Shown: positions 35,366 to 43,893, numbered from the stretch's first letter. The stretch is 54,720 nucleotides of DNA from Streptomyces sp. CT34 (GCF_000805335.1 NZ_KN708638.1:346452-401171), one strand, 5' to 3'. Translations and numbers: made by a program. Notes: generated by a model not told the origin, from the letters alone.

Positions 35366-36061
35366 ATGCCCATGTCACGTCCTGCGGCCATCTGGTTTGC
35401 CGGGGAGCCCGATCGCAAACCCAGGCTGTCCCGAGAGCGGATCACCACAGCGGCGGTCGCGTTGCTGGACGCCGAGGGAGTGCAAGGGCTCTCCATGCGA
35501 CGTCTCGCAGCCCGCCTGAGCGCCGGCACCATGTCGCTGTACGAGTACGTCGGCAGCAAGGAAGACGTCCTGGACCTCGCCGTGGACGCGGCGATCGGCG
35601 AGATCGATATAGGCGCCATCGACGGCCTCCCGTGGCGCGAGGCCCTGCACTGCCAGCTGACCCGCAGCAGGGACGTCATGCGCCGGCATCCCTGGCTGCC
35701 CGTCCTGATGGCCACCCGCCCGCTGCTCGGCCCCCATGCCTTGGAACGGTCCGAATTGGTGTACTCCGTGCTTCACCAGGCCGGACTCGTAGGTCCCCGA
35801 CTCAGCGCTGCCGTCTCGGCCCTGACCTACTACGTGCAGGGGTACACCGCCGCGGAGAACGTCTGGCGCACCAGCCGACGAGATCCTGCTGCAGAGGCCG
35901 AACTGCGCCGCCAGACCCAGCAATACCTTCACCGCCGAAAGGAACTCCATCCCACGCTGGCCCAGCACACCGACGTCGGCAACAATGACTTCGATGCCTC
36001 GTTCCGTATCGGCCTCGAAACCGTCCTCGATGGCATCGAAACCCAGATCAGCACCGGGTGA
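35366..36061 (+). CDS. TetR-family repressor
   Basis: 231 residues. N-terminal HTH: LSRERITTAAVALLDAEGVQ, GLSMRRLAARLSAGTMSLYE, YVGSKEDVLDLAVD. The C-terminal domain resembles the tetracycline-repressor C type (HPWLPVLMATRPLLGPHALE, VLHQAGLVG, ALTYYVQGYTAAE), which binds small hydrophobic ligands. ATG 35366 is 9 bases after AAGGAG; ATG 35372 is an alternative. It probably controls itself and the divergent DUF885-like gene through the palindromes at 35326-35350. Confidence 0.88.
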   Translation: MPMSRPAAIWFAGEPDRKPRLSRERITTAAVALLDAEGVQGLSMRRLAARLSAGTMSLYEYVGSKEDVLDLAVDAAIGEIDIGAIDGLPWREALHCQLTRSRDVMRRHPWLPVLMATRPLLGPHALERSELVYSVLHQAGLVGPRLSAAVSALTYYVQGYTAAENVWRTSRRDPAAEAELRRQTQQYLHRRKELHPTLAQHTDVGNNDFDASFRIGLETVLDGIETQISTG

Positions 36062-36387
36062 TCCAATTGAGACCAGGCCCTGGCGATCTCTTGCCGGAGC
36101 TGGTGGGTGAAGCGGCGAAGGAGGACCAGCGTGTCGTTGTGATCTTCCCTCTCCTCGGTGGGCTGGGCCGTCCAGACCCGACGCGCGAGATCGACGGCGA
36201 GAGCGACGGCGAGAGCGACGGTGTCGCTGTCGCACAGTAAGGGCCACGGACAGGAGATTCCCCACTGTCAACTGCCCCGCAGCTTCCCCCGGTACACGGC
36301 CGACGGCAGCCCACCGAAGCCATCGGGCGTGCCGCACTCGATGAGCGCGCTCACGCACCAAGTATCCGGTGTTGCATACGAATCGGC
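36062..36387. other. gap with a weak minus-strand relic and a 12-bp repeat
   Basis: No gene. GAGAGCGACGGC-like units occur three times in tandem (36187-36222). On the minus strand the text VWTAQPTEEREDHNDTLVLL, RRFTHQLRQEIARAW reads protein-like but has no start and an upstream stop, and I cannot place it. Confidence 0.3.
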
Positions 36388-36933
36388 CTAGCCGTCGTGG
36401 TGCGGTAGCCCCTCCAGCGGGAACAGGATCGGGCTCAGCAGGTGGAGACTGCGGCCCGGCGCGGGCTTGTTGTGCCTTTTGGACCTGATGGCACCGACGA
36501 TCTCGTCGACCAGTTCGGCGAGTTCGTCCCGGTCGAGCCAGAGCGGGATCTGGGTGTAGCCCACCGAGTCGGCGGCCGGGTCGGCGCCGTCCCGGTCGAG
36601 GTAGGCGTTGAAGTCCGCGTGCAGGCCGGCCAGGGCCGCGGTGAAGCCGCGCCGGTGGTCGTCCAGCGTCATGGACGCGGCCTCGTCGGTGTCAATCACC
36701 GTGCGCTCGCGGCGCAGCCGGTAATGGCGTTCGACGGCGCCGTGTACCCGCTGTTCGTCGGTGACTTCCAATACCCCGGCGTCGGCCAGCAGGCCGACGT
36801 GCCGGTACACGGTGGTCTTGGGGACGTCGGGAAGGGTCGCGCACAGGTCGGAGGTGGTACGCGTGCGTTCACCTGACATGGCGTGCACGATACGCAGCCG
36901 CACGGGATGCAGGAGCAGGTCGAGCTTGTCCAC
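36388..36933 (-). CDS. helix-turn-helix (ArsR-like HTH_20) transcriptional regulator
   Basis: 181 residues. The N-terminal winged helix (LLLHPVRLRIVHAMSGERTR, TTSDLCATLPDVPKTTVYRH, VGLLADAGVLEV) is of the ArsR/HTH_20 kind. The C-terminal part (90-181) is helical and acidic, with no recognised ligand motif. GTG 36933 is the start; TATGGGATCGTAT just upstream may contain its -10 box. The divergent neighbour is now a relic, so its original target may have decayed. Confidence 0.78.
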   Translation of the reverse strand: MDKLDLLLHPVRLRIVHAMSGERTRTTSDLCATLPDVPKTTVYRHVGLLADAGVLEVTDEQRVHGAVERHYRLRRERTVIDTDEAASMTLDDHRRGFTAALAGLHADFNAYLDRDGADPAADSVGYTQIPLWLDRDELAELVDEIVGAIRSKRHNKPAPGRSLHLLSPILFPLEGLPHHDG

Positions 36934-36994
36934 CCCGATACGATCCCATATCCGCTACCGCTCCCAAAGTCGGGAAAGCAAACGGGAGTGAGCC

Positions 36995-37212
36995 ATGACA
37001 GATCAGCCGCCCGATGTGACGCCGATCTCCCTCACCGCCAAGGACATCGACGACTGGACGACTGCAAGAGAGCCGTCCTGATCTGCGAGTCCGAGGAACT
37101 ACCGCGCCAGGAGTTCGACGGCAAGCGGCGGCTCCCTCGGAACCCGGCCTCCTCGGTCCCGCACGGCGAGGACCGTCTCGTCGAGGGCGTCTGGCACGCC
37201 TCGATCCACTGA
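36995..37212 (+). pseudogene. broken gene, possibly cupin-like
   Basis: ATG 36995 has GGGAG at good spacing, but the reading stops after 28 codons (MTDQPPDVTPISLTAKDIDD...). In the next frame the text resumes as RAVLICESEELPRQEFDGKR and HGEDRLVEGVWHASIH. The G-V-W text is reminiscent of DUF861-type cupins, but identity is uncertain. It is clearly frameshifted. Confidence 0.4.
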
Positions 37213-37440
37213 CGCCCCGACATCGTGCTCCAGGACTGGAAGGCCAGCTTCGCGAACGCCTTCGACACCCGGTTCCGGGAATGGATCAACACCATCGCCG
37301 CCGGCACCGAACACCCCGGCCCATCCGCCTGGGACGGCTACGCCGCCACCGTCACCACCGACGCCGCCGTCCGCTCCCTGGAATCCGACGGCACCGTCAC
37401 CCCCGTCGACCTCAAGCCCCGCCCGCCTTCTACGGAGCCA
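37213..37440 (+). pseudogene. C-terminal scrap of a Gfo/Idh/MocA (inositol dehydrogenase-like) enzyme
   Basis: Reads DIVLQDWKASFANAFDTRFR, EWINTIAAGTEHPGPSAWDG and YAATVTTDAAVRSLESDGTV, matching the C-terminal end of inositol 2-dehydrogenase-type oxidoreductases (GPSAWDGYAAxxxxxAAVRSLES). The NAD-binding domain is gone. Confidence 0.6.
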
Positions 37441-37444
37441 CCAC

Positions 37445-37605
37445 ATGAAAATCGCCCTCGCCCCGGAGGCCCACCCGGACGACTTCTGCGAGGAGAACAC
37501 CCCCGCCGTCGACCTCGTCCGCGCCATCAAGAGGAACGCGCGCGGGGTTCCTCGGAGTTCATGCTGGACCGCATCACCAGGGAACTCGCCACGCGGACGG
37601 GTTGA
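37445..37605 (+). pseudogene. relic possibly of a sugar phosphate isomerase/epimerase
   Basis: ATG 37445 begins MKIALAPEAHPDDFCEENTP and then loses frame. The MKIALxP start and the place directly after an inositol dehydrogenase scrap suggest a xylose-isomerase-like protein of an inositol/sugar pathway. Weak. Confidence 0.3.
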
Positions 37606-37722
37606 TCACCGGCCTATCGCTCGTACCAACACCGCTCACCCTCACTCTCCGGCAACCGTCGGACATCCCTGCACAGCGCCCCGCACCTGCTTCACCGCTC
37701 CGGCAGGGCGGGGCGCTGCGCT

Positions 37723-37890
37723 TCAGCTGGTGGTCGAGCGTGCCTGTATGGCGTCCGTCCAGTTGACGAGCAACTGCTCGTACTCGGCCTGCTCCTCGGG
37801 CCCTAGCGGTCGACCGACTCGGGCGGCCATGAACGCACGTATCCGTTCGTTGACCTCGACGGTGGCGTCTGAGACGCATGTGGGCGTCAT
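37723..37890 (-). CDS. small conserved-looking hypothetical protein
   Basis: 55 residues (MTPTCVSDATVEVNERIRAF, then MAARVGRPLGPEEQAEYEQL, LVNWTDAIQ). Helical, acidic and well-formed; similar short VNERIR...EYE.L...W proteins are familiar from Streptomyces genomes, without known function. An in-frame TAA lies 39 bases upstream, so the start is well bounded. Confidence 0.5.
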   Translation of the reverse strand: MTPTCVSDATVEVNERIRAFMAARVGRPLGPEEQAEYEQLLVNWTDAIQARSTTS

Positions 37891-38100
37891 GTCCCAGATG
37901 ATATTCGACTGGATGGCCTGCCGCCATTACCGCGTTTGGATGACGTTTACAAGCTCTGCCCCCGCCTCCACACGAGCAGCCAGATCGCGCACCTGCGGGA
38001 AACCATGGTCCACCCAGGCGCCGTCAAACTATCTTGACCTTCGGACAGTTGACGTCGAACAGTCCGCCGACGGCCCGCAGCACAAGTGAAAGGGGAACCA

Positions 38101-39192
38101 GTGGCCCACCACCCCGCATTACCCCACCGAGCCCCGTCCCACGGAGCATCCTCCGGCCGCCACGGCGTGACACCACGCCCCTCCGTGGCGGCCTTTCTGC
38201 GCCAGGCCGTCTGCGCGGCAGGGCTGCTCTCCGCACTGACCCTTACCGCCCCACCGGCCTCGGCCGTCACCCCCCGGTCACCGGCGCCGGTCACAGCTCA
38301 CGCCGCGACGGCAGCCAAAGCACCCACCACCACACCTCTGGAACGATGCGCTCAACAGGTGCACACGGAGGTGTTCCGGCAGGGCGGCATACCACTGCTC
38401 GACTGGCGGGAAAACCTGGAGTTCGACGGACGCGGCACACTCTGGGTCTCGCACGTCACCCAGCACCGGGTCGAGGGTTACGCACCCGACGGAAGTCTCA
38501 AAACCAGTTTCCCGGTGAACGGCCCCGGCGGAATCCGGCGCGGCCCCGACGGGATGATGTACGTCAACTTCGGCGTGAATCCCCTGACTTCATGGCTCTC
38601 GGGCGGCGGCATCATGCGTTTCGACCCGACCGCCGCCAGACCGAAGCCCGTGAAGGTGGTGGACGGGGTGTCCGGCATCAACGGCCTGGCCATCGACGCC
38701 AAGGGCAACTTCTACCTGAGCGGCGAACTGGCCACCAGCATCGTCAAGATACGCCCGGACGGCACGAAGGACGAGAAGTGGACACGGGCCGCGAACGTCT
38801 TCGGCACCAACGGCCTGCACATCGCCGGCGACCAGCTGTACGCGAGCGTCCTGACCAACGCCGCCTCGCCGGTCGTACGGATCCCCCTGAACGACCCCGC
38901 CCACCACACCACGATCGCCAACCTCAGCCCAAACCCCCTCGACATCAAGCTCCTTGACGACCTCACCACTTTCGACGGCAACCTGATCGTCACCTCGTTC
39001 CGGGACGGCGAACTCATCCAGGTGAATCCCGCCACCGGCCGGTCCTGCACCCTGGCAACCGGCCTGCGCACGCCCACCAGCGTGCGAGTCGCCCGCGGCT
39101 TCGGTGAGCACAGCGCACAGCACGCCCTGTTCGTCTCCGAAGCCTCCGGCCGCATCCTGAAGGTCACCATTCCTCGGCACGGGACCGGCTGA
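38101..39192 (+). CDS. secreted SMP-30/gluconolactonase-like beta-propeller protein
   Basis: 363 residues. GTG 38101 follows GAAAGGGGA. A long Tat-like or Sec signal (basic to about residue 28, hydrophobic AVCAAGLLSALTLTAPPASA) precedes repeated blade-like segments: LEFDGRGTLWVSHVTQHRVE, IRRGPDGMMYVNFG, INGLAIDAKGNFYLSGELAT, TNGLHIAGDQLYASVLTN and TPTSVRVARGF. The NG-L-x-D-x-x-G pattern is that of SMP-30/strictosidine-synthase-like six-bladed propellers, some of which are lactonases. The enzymatic role here is unproven. It is a single gene with TTGACC 67 bases upstream. Confidence 0.8.
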   Translation: MAHHPALPHRAPSHGASSGRHGVTPRPSVAAFLRQAVCAAGLLSALTLTAPPASAVTPRSPAPVTAHAATAAKAPTTTPLERCAQQVHTEVFRQGGIPLLDWRENLEFDGRGTLWVSHVTQHRVEGYAPDGSLKTSFPVNGPGGIRRGPDGMMYVNFGVNPLTSWLSGGGIMRFDPTAARPKPVKVVDGVSGINGLAIDAKGNFYLSGELATSIVKIRPDGTKDEKWTRAANVFGTNGLHIAGDQLYASVLTNAASPVVRIPLNDPAHHTTIANLSPNPLDIKLLDDLTTFDGNLIVTSFRDGELIQVNPATGRSCTLATGLRTPTSVRVARGFGEHSAQHALFVSEASGRILKVTIPRHGTG

Positions 39193-39313
39193 GAACCCCC
39201 GCGAGCGCACTCGTACGGCAACACTGCCGGCGGCAACGAAGCAGCGGCGGACGGCTTGTCGCGGGCATCATCGCGGTAAGCGGTCCGCCGTACCGTATGC
39301 GCCCGGTACGCCG

Positions 39314-40180
39314 TCAGGAGGTGGGGCCGCTCCAGTAGGCGTCCTGCCACCGCTTCGCGTCGGGGCTGAACTCCACCTCGATCCGGTTGGCGGCCTCGGG
39401 CGGAAGGGAGAAGGCGTACTTGCCCACGGCTTCCTTGCCGGGCAGAACGTAGCCGGTGATGACCTTCTGCCGCCCGCTGCCGTCGATCACCAGCTCCGCC
39501 GACGCCCCGTCCGCGTCGTTGACGCTGGGCAGCCCGGTCTCGACGGCGACCCGCTTGCTGCCGGTGTTGACCACGGTAACCGTGACCTGGACGGCCTTGT
39601 TGCCCTTGGCATGGCCGAGAACATAGCCGTCCGGGACGAACGGCACCGGCTTGCCGACCGTGACCTTCAGACCGTTGTCGAAGGTGTACGCCTTACCGAA
39701 GGACAGGTGACGGGCCTCCTCGGCCGCCTTGGCCTTCGCGCGGGCGTCGGCGTCAACCTTCTTGACGTGCGCACGGGCGTCGTCGACCACATCCTTGACC
39801 AGCACGGCGGTGAACACCGCGCTGCACGCCGCCACGAGCAGCCCCAAGATGCCCAGACCAACACCGCTGAGTGCCATGGCCCTGTTGGTGGCCCGGCCCA
39901 TGCGTACCCGGCTCAGTCCGACGCCACCGAAGATCACAGCCAGCAACGCCGGCAGCCAGGACAGCCAGAACAGGAAGATGAACACGCCGAGGACGACGCC
40001 GACAATACCGAGTACCAGGGCAGTGATGCCCATGCCGTTGCTGGGCTGCGGAGTCCAGGCCAGCGGCGGGCACGGCGCCTGGTACGCGCCGCCCTCAGCG
40101 GGCGGCGCAGCCCACGGGTCGCGGTGCTGCGGCAGCGGGTCCCCGGTCGGGGATCCGTCGGGAGAGACGGGCGCGGTCAT
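39314..40180 (-). CDS. DUF4190-type membrane protein with DUF4352-like extracellular domain
   Basis: 288 residues. A Pro/Gly/Ala-rich cytoplasmic N-terminus (1-50) is followed by two paired helices (GMGITALVLGIVGVVLGVFI... and ALSGVGLGILGLLVAACSAV, about 50-130), the DUF4190 pattern. Then come an Ala/Lys-rich helix and a beta-rich domain (DNGLKVTVGKPVPFV, KAVQVTVTVVNTGSKRVAVE, VLPGKEAVGKYAFSLP) like DUF4352/Telokin-type Ig folds of actinobacterial surface proteins. ATG 40180 has AAGGAT 6 bases upstream. Function unknown. Confidence 0.8.
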   Translation of the reverse strand: MTAPVSPDGSPTGDPLPQHRDPWAAPPAEGGAYQAPCPPLAWTPQPSNGMGITALVLGIVGVVLGVFIFLFWLSWLPALLAVIFGGVGLSRVRMGRATNRAMALSGVGLGILGLLVAACSAVFTAVLVKDVVDDARAHVKKVDADARAKAKAAEEARHLSFGKAYTFDNGLKVTVGKPVPFVPDGYVLGHAKGNKAVQVTVTVVNTGSKRVAVETGLPSVNDADGASAELVIDGSGRQKVITGYVLPGKEAVGKYAFSLPPEAANRIEVEFSPDAKRWQDAYWSGPTS

Positions 40181-40301
40181 GCAGAATCCTTCAGCCAGAT
40201 CACTCAGTGAATTTCCGACAATACCAGCAGTTTTACGCATTCATTACTTCTCGCGGGCAGGGCCGGCGCACCACCCCAACTCCCTGGAGCGGAGCTTTCG
40301 A

Positions 40302-41186
40302 TCAGCCCTCCCGCAGCACCGCCCGGATCACATGCCGGGCGTTGTGTGCCATCGCCGGATTCGTCCCGCGGTAGTACGGCAGCGCGATCAGCGCCTGCGA
40401 GAGCGTCCGGGCCCGCCCGCGGATCCACGTCGCGTCGTCCACGCCGAGCGCCTCACGGAAGTCCGCCCTGGCAGCGGCCGGCAGCAGATTCCACGCCGGA
40501 AACAGATCGCACGCCGGATCACCCACGCCCATGCACCCGAAATCGATCACCGAGGTCAACCTGCCACCGCCCACCAGCAGATTGCCCGGCATCAAGTCGC
40601 CATGCAGCCACACCGGTGGCCCGTCCCACCCCGGAGCCCGCAGCGCCTCCTCCCAAACTGCCACCGCGGCATCACCGTCGACACCCTCCTGCGGAATCCC
40701 ACGCAATTCCTCTACGGCCGCCCGCGTCGACGCGTCCAGCGAGGCGAGAGGCCCGCCGCGGTGGGCCCGTGGCGCCCCGGGCAGGGGGACACTCCGCATC
40801 GCCGCCACGAAACCGGCCAAGTCCTGCGCCAGCAGCACCGGCTCCTCCCACGCCTCCGCAACAGGGCTCTCCCCCGCCAGCCACCGATAGACCGCCCACG
40901 GCCACGGGTACCCCTCAGCCGGCTCCCCCGCCCCGAGCACCTCCGGTACGGCCACCGGCAAGCGCTCCGCGAGCCTGGGCAGCCACTCCCGCTCCATGAC
41001 CACCTCCGGAGCTCCTCCCTCCCCCAGGGGCAACCGCACGACCATGTCGTCGCCCAGCCGATAGACGGCATTCACCGTGCCTGCGGACGCAATCCGCTCC
41101 ACCCCCAGCTCCGCCCACTGGGGAAACTGCCCGGCGATCAACCGCAGCACCAGGTCATCATCGATGGGACGCAGTCCCGGATGCAT
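40302..41186 (-). CDS. aminoglycoside phosphotransferase-family kinase
   Basis: 294 residues, protein-kinase-like APH fold. The catalytic loop VWLHGDLMPGNLLVGGG (H-G-D-x-x-x-x-N) and the metal motif SVIDFGCMGVGDPACDLFPA are intact; RLIAGQFPQWAELGVERIAS and NAVYRLGDDMVVRLPLG form the N-lobe. Most such Streptomyces proteins phosphorylate unknown small molecules; resistance is not implied. ATG 41186 is preferred because GGAGGG precedes it by 3-4 bases; ATG 41201 lacks a ribosome site. Confidence 0.85.
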   Translation of the reverse strand: MHPGLRPIDDDLVLRLIAGQFPQWAELGVERIASAGTVNAVYRLGDDMVVRLPLGEGGAPEVVMEREWLPRLAERLPVAVPEVLGAGEPAEGYPWPWAVYRWLAGESPVAEAWEEPVLLAQDLAGFVAAMRSVPLPGAPRAHRGGPLASLDASTRAAVEELRGIPQEGVDGDAAVAVWEEALRAPGWDGPPVWLHGDLMPGNLLVGGGRLTSVIDFGCMGVGDPACDLFPAWNLLPAAARADFREALGVDDATWIRGRARTLSQALIALPYYRGTNPAMAHNARHVIRAVLREG

Positions 41187-41291
41187 CGGCCCTCCACTCA
41201 TGGAGCGCCATCTGACCGCCCAACACCGCCCACGTCAAACGCTTTACGCCGTGCCCTTTTCGGGAAAGCGGAGCACACGTTGTGCGCAGCA

Positions 41292-41336
41292 GATGACTGC
41301 GATGACTGCAATGGCTGCAATAGCTGCCAAGACTGC
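41292..41336. repeat. five 9-bp tandem units, NNNNNCTGC
   Basis: GATGACTGC, GATGACTGC, AATGGCTGC, AATAGCTGC and CAAGACTGC in a row. In one plus-strand frame they read DDCDDCNGCNSCQDC, a Cys every third residue, but no start codon with a ribosome site is evident. Confidence 0.7.
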
Positions 41337-41424
41337 GGCAAGTCCAGGAGGTACCGGGTGGTTGCGAGGAGCGTGAAATGGCCTCGGTACGCCGCGAATC
41401 CGTTCGTTCGGATGGTTCAGCGGT

Positions 41425-41590
41425 CGAGTGGGTCTGACGCAGGATCAGGTCGCGCAGTCCGGGGAATCGGGCGTTGAACCCCTCGCGCCGCAGTCAGTTG
41501 ACCCGCTTCGGGCCCATGTTGCGCTGCCCGACGATGCCTTCCTTGCGCAGCAGGGAGAAGTGGTGACTCAGTGATCTGCGCACCGCCGCC
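41425..41590 (-). pseudogene. C-terminal scrap of an ArsR-type regulator with internal stop
   Basis: Minus strand reads SLSHHFSLLRKEGIVGQRNM, GPKRVN, then TGA (41494-41496), then LRREGFNARFPGLRDLIL. This matches the recognition helix and tail of ArsR-family HTH proteins (SHHFxxLRxAGL...RxxRLNRLRREEFDARFPGLL). Most of the gene is missing. The gap 41187-41913 has no intact gene. Confidence 0.6.
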
Positions 41591-41913
41591 GCTTTGCCCA
41601 CCGTGCTGCCGACGGCCCCTGCACTGCTTCACGAAGTGGGACGGCTGCGTGAGGGGGAGAGCGTGCTCGCCCGGGGAGCGGCCCCTCTGCCGCACCGAGG
41701 CAGGCGGGTGCCTGCCTGGTCCGTATACGCCGCTGGCCGAACCGGACGCATGGAGGTGAGCTCCGGACACATGGAGGTGAGCTGGGGAGAGTCTTGGCGA
41801 CCATTGGGCGTATCTCCGGTGTTGAGGAGTTCCCTCAAACCCTCGCCCGGGTAGGAACAACAGCCCGCATCAAGTCATCGGGGCATCGCGTGTCACAGTC
41901 GCTGGAGGTTCAC

Positions 41914-42228
41914 ATGACGGTAGATCAACTTGACCCCGTTGTCGCAAAATTCGTTGACGCCGTCAACGCGGGCGACTCAGCAGGATTCTTTGACTTGCTG
42001 ACCGAAGACGTTTCCATGTCCGACGATGGCTCGGACCGCAACGTTCAAAACTGGGTGGATTCCGAGATCTTCGGTTCCAACGCCCGCATGAATGTCGAGT
42101 CGGTGTCGGATGGCGGACGGGCACTGGTCGCGGACTACACCAACGACCGGTGGGGCTCCATGCGGACGGCCTGGCGCTTCACTGTCGCCGGCGACAAGAT
42201 CAGTCGCTTCGAAACAGGTCAGGCATAG
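41914..42228 (+). CDS. SnoaL/NTF2-like protein
   Basis: 104 residues, cone-shaped alpha+beta NTF2 fold: LDPVVAKFVDAVNAGDSAGF, FDLLTEDVSMSDDGSDRNVQ, MNVESVSDGGRALVADYTND and MRTAWRFTVAGDKISRFETG. The family includes polyketide cyclases, isomerases and ligand-binding proteins; this one cannot be placed further. ATG 41914 follows GGAGG at ideal spacing. Its GC content is lower than that of its neighbours. Confidence 0.8.
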   Translation: MTVDQLDPVVAKFVDAVNAGDSAGFFDLLTEDVSMSDDGSDRNVQNWVDSEIFGSNARMNVESVSDGGRALVADYTNDRWGSMRTAWRFTVAGDKISRFETGQA

Positions 42229-42352
42229 GTCGGACTACGATTCGCCCGGCGGTAGCGTTACGGCCACCGCCGGGCCGACCTGCGAAGACAGACGATGGTC
42301 CCGAGCTCGGAATCCTGCGGCGATGCCTGCCGGCCGCGCTGCGCCGGATCAG

Positions 42353-43018
42353 TCAGGAGGACGCCACGCCACAGTCGCAGGACCGTGCCTGCTCGAAGTG
42401 AACCGGTGGGCTGACCGGCACCAGATGATGGACCCGGGCCGGGGGCAGGTTTCCCAGCACCGTCTCCGTACGGAAGGTGTGCCGGCGCAGGATGCGGCGC
42501 AGTACGCCCAGCCCGGCGAAGGTGCGCTCTCGCTCTGCCGCGTCGGCGAACGTCCTGCGGAGCGTCTCGCCTCCCACGTAGCCGAAGAACGACAGCGTGC
42601 CGCCGGGTCGCAGCGCCCCGAGCAGCCGGTCGAAGATCTCTTGCGTCGTCCGGGCCTCGAAGTTGGCGAAGGGCAGGCCGCACACGATCGTGTCGTAGGA
42701 ACCGAGTTCGTGTTCCTGCACCAGGCCCGTTCGGATCCGGAGCCTGGGATCACCGGCATATGTCTGTCGCAGCAGGTCGGCGAAGCGCGGGTTGGCCTCG
42801 ATGAGGTCCAGGGTGTCCAGCCGGCTGAGCGAGTCGGCGATGTGCCGGGTCACTGCTCCGGTGCCGGGCCCTACCTCAAGGACCGCGCGGGGGCGCCCAG
42901 GGCTGGGGACCAGATACCGGGTGAGGGCTCTGCTGAGCCGCGCGCTGCTCGGGGCGATCGCCCCCACATCCTGACGCGTCCTCGCGTACTCCCGGAGGAA
43001 CAGAGTCACTTCAGCCAC
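42353..43018 (-). CDS. class I SAM methyltransferase (PmtA/KsgA-like)
   Basis: 221 residues. Motif I is AVLEVGPGTGAVTRHIADSL, the acidic motif LDLIEANPRFADLLRQTY, and YDTIVCGLPFANFEARTTQE carries the NPPF/GLPF-like motif IV seen in phospholipid N-methyltransferases and rRNA adenine dimethylases. RPGGTLSFFGYVG follows. The N-terminal FLREYARTRQDVGAIAPSSA is typical of the PmtA-like group, so a lipid amine is the most likely substrate. GTG 43018 is the start. It converges on the SnoaL-like gene. Confidence 0.8.
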   Translation of the reverse strand: MAEVTLFLREYARTRQDVGAIAPSSARLSRALTRYLVPSPGRPRAVLEVGPGTGAVTRHIADSLSRLDTLDLIEANPRFADLLRQTYAGDPRLRIRTGLVQEHELGSYDTIVCGLPFANFEARTTQEIFDRLLGALRPGGTLSFFGYVGGETLRRTFADAAERERTFAGLGVLRRILRRHTFRTETVLGNLPPARVHHLVPVSPPVHFEQARSCDCGVASS

Positions 43019-43352
43019 AAGTCACCCACTGCGATAGTGAAAGTACCGGTCTCGTCACATTGCTGCCGGATCGTCCAGTTCAGCAACATCATTCCGATCA
43101 GTGTGCCCCTGACCTGGTAAAACGACCGGCAAAGGGCCGGGGAGATGTGGTGAAGGAAGGGTGTCGGAACCGGTTCATTGCCGATTTGACGTCGGCGACG
43201 GATCCGGCTTCTCGCCCGCCGCCCGCATCGTGACCTGCGAGTGACCGGGGACGCTCAGAGCCGGTGGCGACGTCCCGCCGGCGGACCTGAACGTCGTCGT
43301 GGGTGGTTCCTGCCGCGATGCAGGATGGGGAGACGTAGGTCACATTCGTTCG

Positions 43353-43379
43353 TGTCACAACTTGCGGGGCTATTCCGTC
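43353..43379 (+). promoter_or_regulatory. ECF41-type sigma factor promoter
   Basis: TGTCACA (43353-43359), 16-base spacer, CGTC (43376-43379): exactly the consensus TGTCACA-N16-CGTC described for ECF41 sigma factors, 40 bases before a carboxymuconolactone decarboxylase-type gene, the class ECF41 factors typically control. The remaining gap 43019-43352 shows no gene. Confidence 0.75.
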
Positions 43380-43419
43380 CAAGACGGTGTAACCACCAAC
43401 AACGACATTGGAGCGCACC

Positions 43420-43893
43420 ATGGAAGCTCGGCTGAACATCATGACCAGTCCGGCCGCGGCCAAGGCCATGAAGCACATCATCGCGGCGCACAAGGCGCTT
43501 GCGGACTCGACGCTGCCGACCGCGACGCGCGAGCTGGTGATGCTCCGCGCCAGTCAGATCAATGGCTGTGCCGGATGCATCGACATGCACACCAAGGAAG
43601 CCGCGGCGGCCGGGGAGACCGCGGTGCGCCTCAACCTGGTCGCTGCCTGGCGCGAGGCCACGGTCTTCACCGACGCGGAGCGCGCCGCGCTGGAGCTGGC
43701 GGAGCAGGGTACCCGCATCGCGGACGCGGCCGGCGGCGTCCCGGACGAGGTCTGGGCGAACGCCGCCAAGCACTACGACGAGGACCAACTCGCCGCGCTG
43801 GTGGCCCAAATCGCCATCATCAACGCCTTCAACCGCGGGAACGTCATCACCCAGCAGCCGGCCGGCGACTACCAGGTCGGCCAGCTGCACTGA
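43420..43893 (+). CDS. carboxymuconolactone decarboxylase/AhpD-like protein
   Basis: 157 residues. The AhpD-type redox motif CAGCIDMH (C50, C53, H57) sits in ATRELVMLRASQINGCAGCI, with the upstream acidic residue (E38) of the proton relay. Such proteins act as peroxidases or peroxidase partners using the Cys pair. ATG 43420 has GGAG 7 bases upstream. The TGTCACA-N16-CGTC promoter identifies it as an ECF41 target of the carboxymuconolactone decarboxylase class; the cognate sigma gene, usually adjacent, is not in this window. Confidence 0.88.
   Translation: MEARLNIMTSPAAAKAMKHIIAAHKALADSTLPTATRELVMLRASQINGCAGCIDMHTKEAAAAGETAVRLNLVAAWREATVFTDAERAALELAEQGTRIADAAGGVPDEVWANAAKHYDEDQLAALVAQIAIINAFNRGNVITQQPAGDYQVGQLH

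Noticed and set aside
41417..41860. 147-codon minus-strand ORF
   Set aside because: A different frame from the ArsR-like scrap; Pro/Ser/His/Arg-rich with no recognisable domain.
41880..41913. TGTCACA before the SnoaL-like gene as a second ECF41 promoter
   Set aside because: The CGTC element is not present 16 bases downstream; the position is occupied by the start codon.
43098..43493. 131-codon minus-strand ORF across the AhpD promoter
   Set aside because: It overlaps the ECF41 promoter and the AhpD start and shows no domain text.
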